In this document: in pieces, positions 47,546 to 58,514 of the stretch
How the letters are laid out: the number at the start of each line of letters is the position of its first letter
How positions within the stretch are numbered: the first letter of the stretch is position 1
Assembly (NCBI GenBank): GCA_035048495.1
Contig: CM068540.1
Coordinates: 8,230,829 to 8,294,828 of the forward strand
Direction: 5' to 3'
Length of the DNA: 64,000 bases
Origin: Euptelea pleiosperma
Taxonomy: Eukaryota; Streptophyta; Magnoliopsida; Ranunculales; Eupteleaceae
The notes under the pieces: generated by a model
Database searches by the model: none
What the model was told of the DNA's origin: nothing
Seen by the model: only the letters and a program-made list of their open reading frames with translations
Program-made: the position numbers and the translations under genes

Positions 47546-48218
47546 GTAAGGTGCATGTGCAATCCACTGGCTTCCCCCCTAGTATATATATATAGATTGA
47601 ACGGACTTCATTCTATGATTGATGAAGAAAGTGAAGGAATCGCTCCTTGAGAAAGAATCAATCTTCCAAATAATGCAGTTCACAGAGAAATTTTTGGACA
47701 TCCAAACACTCCCCATATCGAAACAAGAAAATTAAATCTGAATTTATCAACCTCTCTAATCAAAGTTCCCTAAATCTAATAAAAGCAAAATATTAAATCT
47801 GTATATTACATTTGAATTATGTCGTTTCTGCTCCTCATAGGAATTGGTGATTACTATGTACATATATACTCATCAATCAATCAAGCTTTCAAGGGACCAA
47901 AAGCCTTGAATAAAAGTATGCAAACATTGTGTATCCCCCATTGAATGCTCATTGAAAAACGTGTTTTTAATTTATAAAATATTTTTTTGAAAACATTGAA
48001 ATAACACGATTTTCAAGGGACATCCAACAGTACTGACAATGTTTGCATACTTTTAAGTCTGCAAATGGTTGCAGACTATATTTGTCCCTCATTAGCCATG
48101 CCTCCCTAGATTCAGAAAAATTTTAATTGCCTTTCTTGACTATTGACATTGGCAACTCTAGCCCCACCCCCTCAAGATCACTAGAAATTCTATACATATC
48201 CTTCAATTCATCAAATTC

Positions 48219-48425
48219 TTTATTTTTCCGTATCACGAGGTATCTAGTCCTTTTAGAGCACCCGACTAAGTCCCCGTGGGCATGGGTAAGGCCACGGCCC
48301 ACTCCACATCATTTAAACGCCTGGACAAGCCTAGCTAGTGGCTGGCCCCAAGGGGAGGGAATTCGAACTCGGGACTTGGGCTTCCTGAGGCGTAGTCCTG
48401 GCCATCTACGCCCAACCTTTATGGT
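48219..48425 (-). mobile_element. tRNA-derived SINE, duplication copy 1
   Basis: The 12-bp word TTCATCAAATTC lies on both sides (48207-48218 and 48426-48437). On the minus strand the element has a tRNA-like A-box region (TGGCCAGGACTACG) and a B-box (GAGTTCGAATTCCC), and ends in an A-rich tail. The same insertion with the same flanks is in copy 2, so it predates the duplication. Confidence 0.82.
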
Positions 48426-48855
48426 TTCATCAAATTCAATCGGTTATATGAACATTTTCAGTCAAAATCCCAAAGTAGAGGCACAAGCTAAGGGCCTACA
48501 TTTTTTTCTGGTAGGATTGGGTAGTTAGAGAAATGAACTAATTAAGGGCCGGCTCTAGCTAGACCCTTTCTTATGTGTTCATTTTCTACTTGAAGAAACT
48601 CTTGTTTCGTTTAAATACTCAAAAACCATGGATCATGCTTCTTGAACCTGGATATGATGCTTGTTTGAATCTATGCAGTAACCGGTTGAAAGGGTTGTGC
48701 TCCCACTAATGTCCCTTGTTCTAAATGATCCAGTCATTGCTTAAGGGCTTGTTTGGATTAACACATGATAGGGCAAGTTAATTAAGATAGGTATAAGTTT
48801 AGAGTCTTTAGACCATATATGGACCTTTGTTGGGCATTCACCTATTGTTCAAGTA

Positions 48856-49224
48856 CTAGTAAATGGCTCTGCGACACAAGTGTGTGTAAATTGGGTGCCT
48901 TTGGCACTCAAACGGTATAACGGACTGGGGGTGTTAGCATTTTTTCGTTATAACGGATTGTAATGCACATGAGCAAAAATAAAAAAAAAAAGGGAAAATA
49001 ACGGCGCTAAAACTCAAAATTTGAATTCATATTTTTAATGAACTTTCAATCTGTTGTGCATAGGGGTCGAATGAGTGGGAGTGACTGAACAAATGAGGGA
49101 GATTGAGTGGCTGAAATCTAACCGTCTACATTATTAGATGGATGGATTTGATCTCAACCACTCTTTATCTTATGAAGCAGAATAAGATAAGAGATAAGAC
49201 AACTTAGCTGTTTTGTTATATAGA
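48856..49224 (-). mobile_element. Small non-autonomous Helitron, duplication copy 1
   Basis: On the minus strand it begins A|TCTATATAACAAAACAGC and ends GGCCATTTACTAG|T (here GAGCCATTTACTAG). An inverted-repeat segment precedes the end, and the host bases A and T are as expected of Helitrons. It is 369 bp and belongs to the same family as the array at 54772-56265: shared words TCCGTTATACCGTTTGAGTG and TGAGATCAAATCCATC. Confidence 0.82.
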
Positions 49225-49429
49225 TTTCTCAAAAGCATTATGTGGAGAGATTTAAAGGGTAAGACGACCTGGACTCAAATGGGAATGGCAATGGTGGCCG
49301 GTGGAGTTGGTTGCCAAGAGAGAGAGAGAGAGAGAGATATGTTGGGGTGTTCGAAATAAAACATAAATATGAAGGGGTAATTTTATCATATAAGGTTAAG
49401 GTTGCTTAGGGTTGTCAACGGATATTATT

Positions 49430-49760
49430 CGGATCTGGAAAAAAAAAAAAAAAAATCGGATATCCGAATCCAAATCCAAAAAAAAAAAAAACAGATATCC
49501 GATGGATAGTCAGAGACTCATAATCAATATTCAAATTCGAGTCTAATTAACTTATCATATATTATTATCTGATGCAAAAATTGAATATATCTAATATATT
49601 TTATATTTATATAATAATAAATACATATGTAAAATAAATATAATTATTAAATAATATATTGGATCGAATATATCAATATCCGCATCCATATCTAAAAACT
49701 ATTCAAGTTTAAAAAAAATATCCAAATCCAAATTCGATATCCGAAATTTTTGGATATGTC
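49430..49760 (+). repeat. AT-rich GGATATCCGA repeat segment
   Basis: CGGATATCCGAATCC, CAGATATCCGATGG and GGATCGAATATATCAATATC words with A runs at 49438-49455 and 49478-49491. Present in both duplication copies (about 59090-59430). Probably the decayed interior of a DNA transposon. Confidence 0.5.
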
Positions 49761-49874
49761 CAATTGATCACCCAAGTTAATACCATTTTCCGACATGATG
49801 GGAGTATAAGTTGATTCCAGAAAGGATTACAAAAATTGATTCCAAAAAGATAATAGTATTTTCCTTTGCTATTG

Positions 49875-49992
49875 ATGGCCTATAAGCCTAAAAAAGATGG
49901 CTCATAAGCCTACAAAAAATGGCTCAAAATTCTACAAAAAATGGCTCAAAAGCCTACAAAAGATAGCTCAAAAGCCTACAAAAAATGGCTCC
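49875..49992 (+). repeat. Minisatellite, about 23-bp unit, 5 copies
   Basis: Unit AAGCCTACAAAAAATGGCTC with small changes (CTAAAAAAGATGGCTCAT, TCTACAAAAAATGGCTCAA). Lies next to the OTU fragment. Confidence 0.88.
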
Positions 49993-50122
49993 CAACACTA
50001 TGTACTATGTACTGTGTATCTATGTACTGTTAGTCATCCACAATGATAGGAACCTCCAACGTTGCAACATCTGGACCAACTAATTCTCCGAACTTCTGCA
50101 TCCTATCTTCGTACACAATTCT

Positions 50123-50485
50123 CTATCTGACAGCGATAGGGTCGACATGTCTTGTCCAATTGACAGCAACATTTGGTATTGGACAGTTATCGCGCATCAA
50201 AAGTTGAACAAAATGATGGTTATTAACGAAGACTATCGTTATTATCTTCCGTCGCATGAGTGGTTTGGGTAGTGAAAGTAATGATAGATATGTCAAGTAC
50301 AACCTGGACGAAAAACGAAGCAACACGACATTATAATAACTTGCAATGATATGACCTATTTCGGGCAAAGTCATCCAACACTTTGTCGGTGGAAAGATGT
50401 CAAAACAATCCAAAGATTGTATGAGTTCAGTGACAGTTTGTTGGCCTCCGTATAATTTGGCATAATAATCGACATGAACTTGCAA
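50123..50485 (-). pseudogene. OTU-like cysteine protease fragment (MULE-associated type)
   Basis: The minus strand has an open stretch of 120 codons without a clear start. It contains KCWMTLPEIGHIIASYYNV, then KIITIVFVNNHHFVQLLM and CPIPNVAVNW. This pattern is what I recall from the C-terminal half of plant OTU-domain proteins carried by Mutator-like elements and found beside FAR1-like genes. The His of the NNHHFVQ motif would be the catalytic His. The N-terminal part with the catalytic Asp and Cys is missing. It is a fragment, not a working gene, though its frame is still open. Confidence 0.6.
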
Positions 50486-51115
50486 CTCGGCAATAAATTT
50501 CTGAATCTATGGAGGCATGTCTAATTTGCCTCATTAAGAAGGGATGTAAGTCAAAAAAGTCATTTTTTTTCTTATTACTTTTACCTTTTGAGAGAGCCTC
50601 TTCGTGAGAAAAAAATTGGCCAAAAGATTGAATCACTCTATAGTTTATTGAAAAAAAATCTCTCTTTTTTAAAGAAAATTAACCTCTCCTTGATCCAATG
50701 GCCTCTTCCTAGCTCCACCACTGCCTTGATCCCTAATAACTAATAAAAAATTGCTGCTAGGCTTAATAGCTATGTAATAATGTTGTCATGTTAATATTCT
50801 TTTTTTTCTTAAAAGGTATAACTTTAGGTTCTTAAAAGGTTTCTTTTTCTCAACTAGTTGCCTTGAAGAAAATCGTAAGGGAAAACCCTTCTAGAAAGAT
50901 AAGATATCTCTGGTAAGGTTTGAGAAGAAATGAAACAAAGGAAAAAAAATGAGTTAATCAGAGCGTCAACGAAGAAGTATTACACTTGAACACGATTGCG
51001 GAGCTGACTGCATAAAGAAGATTGGACGCAAAATAGGAAAAACCTTTCTAGAGAGATAAAGACAGAAAAGGAAAGTAGTAAACAACCAGATAAAGGAAAC
51101 ATCTCGAGACAGAAG

Positions 51116-51116
<1 letters not shown>

Positions 51117-51174
<58 letters not shown>
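51117..51174. repeat. (AT)n microsatellite
   Basis: A pure AT dinucleotide run of about 27 copies. In duplication copy 2 the same position (about 60150-60175) has a short A run and unrelated bases, so the run expanded or arose in copy 1. Confidence 0.95.
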
Positions 51175-51176
<2 letters not shown>

Positions 51177-51324
51177 CAAAAACTACTTTTCCCACATATT
51201 CTTGACCTCTACTCCACATGTTGATAAATGATTGGCGGTTGAGGAGATGCCTCGATCCAAGGGGGTGAGGAAAAATTTTTCAATCAACCATTCAAGATTA
51301 GGTTTTGGTTGAATTGATATATAT

Positions 51325-51653
51325 CAGTGTTTGAAAACTCGAAAACTCGACTCAACTCAAAAGTCTACCGAGTTGAGTTAACTCGAAGACTCGAATTCGA
51401 CCCGAAGTAACTCGATTCGAGTAATATATTAATATTAATATATAAATATCATATGTTTATAAGCAGAATTTATAATATTTGATTGATTTTGCGTTGACAA
51501 GGTGTTCAAAAAATTTATTTGGTGCGTTGATTAAAAAACAACGCACCAAACCCGTTGTTTTTTTCAGAAAAACAACACACCAAAATCGTTGTTTATTCGA
51601 TTAGACTCAACTCAGCCGAGTTTCGAGTTGACTCGACGAGTTTTGAAACACTG
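51325..51653. mobile_element. hAT-like MITE, duplication copy 1
   Basis: Inverted ends CAGTGTTTGAAAACTCG and CGAGTTTTGAAACACTG, 329 bp long, flanked by atatatat and atatatac (7 of 8). The inside is rich in ACTCGA and GAGTTGAGT words and holds a second inverted pair, GGTGCGTTG/CAACGCACC. Confidence 0.82.
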
Positions 51654-51667
51654 ATATATACATATAG

Positions 51668-51815
51668 GACCCCCTTTTTCTTACCCCTCTCGGTGTTCGC
51701 GGGCTCAGCCGTTGATTTCACGAATCCATTTTTGAAAAGGTGGTTGTCACCGTTGGATTATTGAAATCAATGGCCGAGCACACGAACACCGAGAGGGATC
51801 AGAAAAAAGGGGGTG
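51668..51815. mobile_element. Short palindromic MITE, duplication copy 1
   Basis: CCCCTTTTTCTTACCCCTCT and CGGTGTTCG on the left pair with CGAACACCGAGAGG and GATCAGAAAAAAGGGG on the right. The whole of about 145 bp folds into one hairpin. Copy 2 has it at 60673-60822. Confidence 0.8.
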
Positions 51816-51999
51816 AGCCCGACCCATATATATAAACCTAGTTTTGAATCATTCAAGCTGCCCTTATCCCCAATATCAGTTCAATTTCCTTCTGATCCAA
51901 GCATGGTTTGCAGTCGTGAGGGGGTGTTTGGATGTAGGGATTGCTTTGCACTAGATAGACTAAATCAAAGCATGATAGTTGATTCACTGTTTCGCTTGC

Positions 52000-53098
52000 A
52001 AGGATAACATGATGTTTTATCCTTCAAGCAGTCATTTTACCTGAATTTGGACATACAGGAGGATGAATGTATTCTTTTTAAAATTATTTCCTCTTTATCC
52101 TTGGATAAGCAATAATTATCTCTACGTCCAAACAGACCGATAGACTCATGAATTAGGAATGAGGCCATTTTCGGGTTCACGCCTGAATGCAATGCGTAAG
52201 CACATTATAGTCGGTCAATAGACCTTACAGATTGACCATGCTTGACTTGTACTAATAAAAGAAAATCATGTCAAAGGGAAAAGTTTAAGGTAGCTCAAGA
52301 GCCACCAGATTAGATAGTCACAAAGGCTCCAATGTCGCGGATCACACAATCCGGTGTTGGGCCCATATTGCAAAAACGGTATCAGCTTAATCTACAGTCT
52401 TGGAACTTCTAGTTTAAGATACTGTATCTAGCTACGGGCTTGGGCCCAGACTGAATTTCCATTAGTTGGGCTTCTAGAAAATGAAAAATGATATATATTG
52501 GGGATTGGGCCTTGGCCAAAATACTCTAGTTTACGATGGACCCTAGTCTGGATGAGTAATGTGGCAACCTTAGATCACATAATGCACATCCAGTTGGGCA
52601 ATTATTAGGACTAAAGGAGAGAGTTCATGCAGTTAGGGTAGGGTGTAAATGGGCTCTTTATGGGCTTGATATCTGTTAAATTTGAAGAGGCCCAAGTCTA
52701 ATATCCGTCCAGATACAATTCAAAATCTGGCCCAAAACCTCTCATGGTCCAGCCTGCTTATAGCCCAAGGAAGGCAATTAGCACAAAAGGGGTGTTTGTT
52801 GACCTGGAAGTTGGGTGGGGGAAGTGTTTGGTGACCTGAATGCCTAACATTGAGGTTGGGTATTCAATCCATACTTATCAACAAGAAAATAAAATAAAAT
52901 AAATGATAGCCAAACAAATCTCAATGAGTTCCCCACTAAAAACTGGATATTTAGAGGGAATCAATGATCCAAACAAACAAAAATCAGATCAAAAGTTTCA
53001 AAGAACAAAAGAATAATTTTAAAATTTACATATTTCTTCTATAATACAAATGAATTCTCTATCACTCACACACAAACATAATAAAAATACAAATAAGA
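52000..53098 (+). other. Gene-poor sequence downstream of the small minus-strand gene
   Basis: Shared by both duplication copies. Contains GGGCTTGGGCCCAGAC and GGGCCTTGGCC words (52436-52520) and decayed GGCCCAA repeats (52640-52770). Positions 52780-52860 hold a short duplicated word, GGGGAGTGTTTGGTGACCTG (two copies in copy 2, near 61758 and 61806). The 3' untranslated region of the small gene should lie in 52850-53098. Confidence 0.5.
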
Positions 53099-53377
53099 TC
53101 AAGAATCGTCGGCCGTACAAGAATCGTCAGTCGGCAAATTTGGACCCCTCGGTGAAGGCGAAGGCTCGGAACCATTAGGTAAGTCGGAAAACGCATTGAA
53201 AACTCGGCGAATACTAAGAGAACGAGCGGATTTCAAACTAACTGATCTCATATTGATATTGTTGGAGAAGATGGTTGAAGAACTGGAGAGGATGAAGTAA
53301 ACCAGAGCTTGAACAAGCAAGAACATCCCCACCTTAATCAACATGTCACCTAGGCTGCTTTCGAATTCGAACACCAT
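53099..53377 (-). CDS. Small conserved plant protein with N-terminal membrane segment, duplication copy 1
   Basis: Single-exon frame of 92 residues plus stop. I start at the ATG at 53377. A frame reading six codons further upstream would need TTG. Residues 1-11 are acidic, then 12-35 (MLIKVGMFLLVQALVYFILS) form one probable membrane segment. After that comes a basic stretch (MRSVSLKSARSLSIRRV) and a Pro/Ser/Asp-rich tail (GSEPSPSPRGPNLP). I recall similar proteins of about 90 residues in many plants with the same order, SARS(L/V)SIRR and GGEPSPS, and with no known function. A TATA-like CTATAAG lies about 107 bp upstream. The copy at 62047-62325 differs at only two residues, so selection or recent duplication keeps both intact. 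Confidence 0.82.
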   Translation of the reverse strand: MVFEFESSLGDMLIKVGMFLLVQALVYFILSSSSTIFSNNINMRSVSLKSARSLSIRRVFNAFSDLPNGSEPSPSPRGPNLPTDDSCTADDS

Positions 53378-53483
53378 TGTTATCGACGTCAACAATCGAC
53401 ACGATCAATCAGTGATGGCCTGAAAAGTTGCAGAGATGAAATAAGGTGAATTGGATATGTGTCAAGAAAGCTGAGGAGGGCTT

Positions 53484-53490
53484 CTTATAG
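53484..53490 (-). promoter_or_regulatory. TATA box of the small gene, copy 1
   Basis: Minus-strand CTATAAG with GC-richer flanks (CCCCTCTATAAGAAGCCC), about 107 bp before the ATG. That spacing suits a 5' untranslated region of about 75 nt. It is identical in copy 2. Confidence 0.55.
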
Positions 53491-54090
53491 AGGGGTGGTG
53501 TGTCTATGGAGCCGCCTCTTTGACTTGCACGTTTTTGCTTTGATTTGAAGGTGTTGAGAAGGAGGCCATTGATCTGCCTATCCAAGCAAAAGAATGGGGG
53601 TTTGGTCATGGGTCAAAGAAATAAAAAAACAATGGAGTACGTACATCATTGTTCTATCATTCTTTCTAGTCCCTATCTTTCATGCTTGAATATGACCCGG
53701 GTACCCATTGATCAGGACATTCAATTAAGATGTGTTGCAGTCAGCCTTAAGATGAAGTCCTCATTAGGTCTAAGCCGTTGGATCTTCCTTCGTATTCACA
53801 CCATTCAAATCTTGAGTCCAAAATCCAACGGTTTGTATCTTAGGGAAGACGCATCCTCTCTTGAAGCGGACAAGAACACACCCCATAAAACTTGCCTGAC
53901 CACCGACAGTCAAGGGAAGCCCGATCGACCACCCCATAATATGAGCCACGTGGTATACTCTTATAGGATGGTGACCAAATTCTGTATCAAATTTGAAGAA
54001 TATTCGTGCACTTCTCTTACGCAGATGTACAAGATTAAATAATGCACCCTTTCTCTTAAGTCTTAACCATGTTTTTCATCACCTTCTAGA

Positions 54091-54771
54091 TGGGATCACT
54101 GTGCCAAATCTATTTCTTCTTTTGAGTCAGTATCTATTTTACCGACAGACATGGGGTGTTCTAGGGAGGAAGGAACGAATGTAGATTGTACTGTGTCGAG
54201 TCTTACTTGTCCCTTGCCTTCAGCCAAGCTAGATGTGCTTGCTTCTCTCTTTTACAATGAACCTTATCGTTCTCATGGGAAAGTCGGGACTGTGCACTCA
54301 CTTGGCACTGTGGCATTCAACCAAGGGGATGGAAACTCTTTACATTTCATGACTTAGGAAAATTTCTGTGGGCTAGTTTCGGTTGGCAATTCATTAGGGG
54401 GATTAAACCCCAAAAAGTCGGCTTTGGGGTTTAGTCCAAAGGGTCGGGCTCAGGAGACCCCTACAAAATGACCCCCCCACAATTTGAAATCCATTCTTTT
54501 TTGTTTCAAGGATGAAGAAAGGGGCATTTTTTGTCATTTCCAAAAAATAATGTTAGTCAATGACGGTCTTAGATGGTGGACAGGGTCATAGGGGGTATAT
54601 CAGCTTTTCCAAATTGTGGGGGGGTGTGTCAAATTTCAAAGATAACATGGGGGTATGTCAAAAATTCCCAAAAAAAATCATCCTCACCAAAAATCATCCA
54701 CACCAAAAATCAGCCAATCATTCATCTTTTATGTGGGTACGCCAAAATTGTTATCCCCCAATCCTAATCCA
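54091..54771 (+). other. Sequence between duplication copy 1 and the Helitron array
   Basis: Positions 54140-54357 hold a 68-codon frame with no domain that I recognise. A hairpin (TTAAACCCCAAA ... TTTGGGGTTTAG) lies at 54403-54438. Positions 54655-54770 repeat sequence seen at 24540-24600. No gene is supported. Confidence 0.45.
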
Positions 54772-56265
54772 TCTATATAACAAAACAGGGAAGTTGTCTC
54801 CCCACTTATACCCCCTCTTATCTATTTAGACAAAGAAGGGCTGAGATCTTATCCCCCAAATAGTTGGTGGATCTCAGCCATTCACACCCAATTTTGACAT
54901 ACGGAGAGTGACAGTGGTTGTCTTATACCCCTCTTATCTTATATGGCTTCAATAATGAGAGGCTGAGATCCACTATGCTTCATATCGATGTCTGAGATTA
55001 ACTCCCACTCGATTTTGACAAACACTTTGATGGAAAGTACCGCGGGCACGGGCCACCCACGCATATAACAAGACAACTCAGTTATATTCTCTTATCTTAT
55101 CTATCCATCTAATGTGGACGGTTAGATAAAGAGTGGTTGAGATCAAATCCATCGATCTAATGTAGACTGTTAGATTTCAGCCACTTAATCAGCCTAATTT
55201 GACCTCAATTTATTCAAATTTTGAATTTCAACACCGTTATTTTTTGTTATTTCTGTTATTTTCCCATTTCTCCCTCTGTATTTTACAATCCGTTATAACA
55301 ACCGTTATAATGGAAAAAACGGTAACGCCCCAGTCCGTTATACCGTTTTAGTGCCGTAGGCACCCAATTTTTGCAAACGCTTTTGTCGGAGAGTGCCGTA
55401 GGCACGGGCCATTTACTATTCTATATAACAAAACTCATTGGTTGTCTTCCTACTTATACTTCCTCTTATAAGCATCAACAAAGAAGGGCCGAGATCTAAT
55501 CCTCCCCCAAATGGACGGTGGATCTCCACCACTCACCTGATTTTGGCAAATTTTTTGTCGAGAAGTGCCGATGGCACGGGGCACCCACTAGTCTATATAA
55601 CAAAACAGGGAAGTTGTCTCCCCACTTATACCCCCTCTTATCTATTTCAACAAAGAAGGGCAAAGATCTTATCTCCCAAATGGACGGGTGGATCTCAGCC
55701 ACTCACACCTGATTTTTGGCAAATGCTTCGACGGGGAGTGCCAAGGGCACGGGCCACCCACTATCAATATAACAAGTGACTTTTATACCCCCTCTTATCT
55801 TATACGGCTTCAATAATGAGTGGCCGAGATCCACTATGCTTCATATCGATGGTTGAGATTAACTCCCAGCCAATTTTGACAAACACTTTGTGGGAAGCCA
55901 ACCACTTATATAACAAGACAACTCAGTTTTATTCTCTTATCTTAGCCATCTATCTAATGTGGACGTTTAGATAAAGAGTGGTTGATATCAAATCCATCGA
56001 TCTAATGTGGACGGTTAGAATTCAACCACTCAATCCGTCTCATTTGACCTCAATTTATTCAAAATTTGAATTTCAACACTGTTATTTTTTGTTATTTCTG
56101 TTACTTTCTCATTTCTACCTCTGTGCGTTACAATCCGTTATAACAGTCGTTATAATGGAAAAAAACGGTAACGCCTCAGTCCGTTATACCGTTTGAGTGC
56201 CGAAGGCACCCAATTTTTGCAAACGCTTTTGTCGGAGAGTGCCGTGGGCACAGGCCATTTACTAG
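54772..56265 (+). mobile_element. Head-to-tail array of about seven small Helitron units
   Basis: Units start TCTATATAACAAAAC or a variant and end in a GTGCCG(N)GGCAC hairpin, then GGGCCAYYYACTAG or a variant. Approximate units: 54772-54905 (3' end lost), 54906-55068, 55069-55419, 55420-55591, 55592-55763, 55764-55906 and 55907-56265. The clearest junction is CACTAG|TCTATATAAC at 55588-55600, where one unit's CTAG end meets the next unit's TC start with no host base between. Two length classes (about 170 and 350 bp) occur. No Rep/helicase is present. Confidence 0.82.
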
Positions 56266-56394
56266 TATATATATATATATAAAAGGGCTTAAGACATTCA
56301 ATACCCTCTTTTACCCTCCGAGTCACAATCTATCTATCTATCCAGCTACTACCTTTTATTTCCATCCCATGAATTATTTGGGTTTACCTTTTAT
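56266..56394 (+). other. TA-rich junction between the Helitron array and duplication copy 2
   Basis: A (TA)n run follows the CTAG of the last Helitron unit (56266-56281). Then come AAAAGGGCTTAAGAC and a (TCTA)n run at 56331-56342. A 31-bp word around CCTTTTATTTCCATCCCATG is tandemly duplicated at 56350 and 56388. Confidence 0.6.
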
Positions 56395-56559
56395 TTCCAT
56401 CCCATGAATTATTTGGGTTTTTTGTCTTTTGGTTTTCTAAACACAGGTCACCTTATTGACAGATGCTTCTAAAAAAGTTGGGATCCCTACACAATCTTTT
56501 TTGACAAAGAGTAAAACTTCTATCACAGCATTTTGACAGATGCTTCTATCACAATGAAA

Positions 56560-56850
56560 ATCACAGACCACATGGCACACTCTTAGTGGATGCTGACTGT
56601 ATGGATGTTTGGCCAGTCTCTCAGTAGACCTTTAAGCCAAAAATCAGCCTGATTAGTTATTTCTAAGCGATTCGATTGAAGTTATTTTCGTGGGTTTATT
56701 TTAACGGTAAGAATTTGAGCGTTATTTGGGTGCAAAGAACCAAAGTTTTAAATCACTAATCAGGCTGATTGTTGGTTTAGAGGTCCACTGAGGGGCTCGC
56801 CAAACATCCATACGGTCAGCGTCCACTAAGAGTGTGCCATGTGGCCTATG
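56560..56850. mobile_element. Foldback repeat family A, copy (in duplication copy 2)
   Basis: Same structure as 46960-47240. It has the complete right arm GTGTGCCATGTGGCC with further inverted flanks (CACAATGAAAATCACAG on the left, TTTTTCATTGTGACAGAAGC on the right). These extend the palindrome outward to about 56505-56915 and include TAAAACTTCTATCACAG. Confidence 0.8.
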
Positions 56851-56929
56851 TTTTTCATTGTGACAGAAGCATCCGTCAAAACACTGTGATAGAAGTTTTA
56901 CTCTTTGACAACATGCCAAAAATCAACCT

Positions 56930-57185
56930 ATGCCAACGTACATGACAATGATCGTATGGATGTTTGGTCCATCTTTAGGTGGACTTACATGACAAAAAAA
57001 TCAGCCTGATTAGTGATTTCTAGCCTTTGGATCTGAGTACCCCCAAAACGCTCAAAATCTATGGTTAAAAATCAACTAATGAAAAAGGCTCCAATCATGC
57101 TGATCATGCTGACTTTTTGCATGTGGGTCCACCTAGGGATAGGCCAAACATTCATACGGTCAGTGATCTCTAAGAGTGCTACACG
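56930..57185. mobile_element. Foldback repeat family A, copy (in duplication copy 2)
   Basis: Counterpart of 47280-47545, ending next to the hairpin CACGGGCAATGCACGTGG and CCCCCTAGT at 57203-57212. Confidence 0.7.
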
Positions 57186-57849
57186 GGCAATGCACGTGGC
57201 TTCCCCCTAGTATATATATATATATAGATTGAACGGACTTCATTCTATGATTGATGAAGAAAGTGAAGGAATCGCTCCTTGAGAAAGAATCAATCTTCCA
57301 AATAATGCATTTCACAAAGAAATTTTTGGTCATCCAAACACTCCCCATATCAAAACAAGAAAATTAAATTTGAATTTATCAACCTCTCTAATCAAAGTTC
57401 CCTAAATCTAATAAAAGCAAAATATTAAATCTGTATTACATTTGAATTATGTCTTTTCTGCTCCTTCATAGAAATTGGTGATTACTATGTACATATTTAC
57501 TCATCAATCAATCAAGCTTTCAAGGGACCAAAAGCCTCGAGTAAAAGTATGCAAACATTGTGTATCCATCATTGAATGCTCATTGAAAAACGTGTTTTTA
57601 ATTTATAAAATATTTTTTTGAAAACATTGAAATAACACGTTTTTCAAGGGACATCCAACAGTACTGACAATGTTTGCATACTTTTAACTCTGCAAATGGT
57701 TGCAGACTATATTTGTCCCTCATTAGACATGCCTGCCTATATTCAGAAAAATTATAATTGCCTCTCTTGACTATTGACATTGAGCAACTCTAGCCCCACC
57801 CCTCAAGATCACTAGAAATTCTATACATCTCCTTCGATTCATCAAATTC

Positions 57850-58058
57850 TTTTTTTTTTTTCCGTATCATGGGGAATCCAGTCCTCTTAGAGCACCTGAC
57901 TAAGTCCCTGTGGGCAGGGGTAAGGCCACCGCCCACTCCGCATCATTTAAACACCTGGACAAGCCATCTAGTGGCTGGCCCCAAGGAGAGGGGATTCGAA
58001 CTCAGCACTTGCGCTTCCTGAGGCGTAGTCCTGGCCATCTACACCCAACACTTAGGGT
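57850..58058 (-). mobile_element. tRNA-derived SINE, duplication copy 2
   Basis: Same insertion as 48219-48425, with TTCATCAAATTC on both sides (57838-57849 and 58059-58070) and a longer T run (A tail on the minus strand). Confidence 0.82.
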
Positions 58059-58514
58059 TTCATCAAATTCAATCAGTTATATGAACATTTTCAGTCAAAA
58101 TCCCAAAGTAGAGGCACAAGCTAAGGGCCTACATTTTTCTTTGGCAGGACTGGGTCGTTAGAGAAATGAACTAATTAAGGGCCGGCTCTGGCTAGACCCT
58201 TTCTTATGTGTTCATTTTCACCTACTTTTGCTTTTAGGTACATGATACTTTAAGAAACTCTTGTTTCGTTTAAATACTCAAAAAAACCATGCATCATGCT
58301 TCTTGAACCTGGATATGATGCTTGTTTGAATCTATGCAGTAACCGGTTGAAAGGATTGTGCTCCCACTAATGTCCCTTGTTCTAAATGATCGTCATTACT
58401 TAAGGGCTTGCTTGGATTAACACATGATAGGGCAAGTTAATTAAGATATGTATAAGTTTAGAGTCTTTAGACCATATATGGACCTTTGTTGGGCATTCAC
58501 CTATTGTTCAAGTA

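Larger units (their letters stand above)
49766..50496. other. Segment unique to duplication copy 1
   Basis: The corresponding place in copy 2 (about 59434-59522) holds a different sequence of about 90 bp. The segment carries a minisatellite (49875-49990) and an OTU-protease fragment on the minus strand (50123-50485). It was therefore inserted into or replaced part of copy 1 after duplication, or was lost from copy 2. Confidence 0.75.
46062..54090 (+). repeat. Segmental duplication, copy 1
   Basis: Nearly the whole interval aligns in order with 56395-63035. Shared landmarks (copy 1 / copy 2): GTTGGGATCC 46902/56472, ATTGAACGGACTTCATTC 47594/57229, SINE 48219/57850, Helitron 48856/58515, MITE 51325/60337, minus-strand gene 53099/62047. 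Copy 1 alone has the foldback 46100-46890, a replacement segment 49766-50496 and an (AT)n tract. It lacks about 100 bp found at 56825-56920. The edges are set by eye. Confidence 0.9.

Noticed and set aside
48230..48425. tRNA gene
   Set aside because: There are A-box-like and B-box words, but no cloverleaf can be drawn, and the 12-bp target duplications and A tail show a SINE. The same applies to 45804-45926 and 57850-58058.
54151..54357. A 68-codon frame between the duplication copies
   Set aside because: It does not match anything I know, has no promoter or homologous copy nearby, and the length is within chance expectation.
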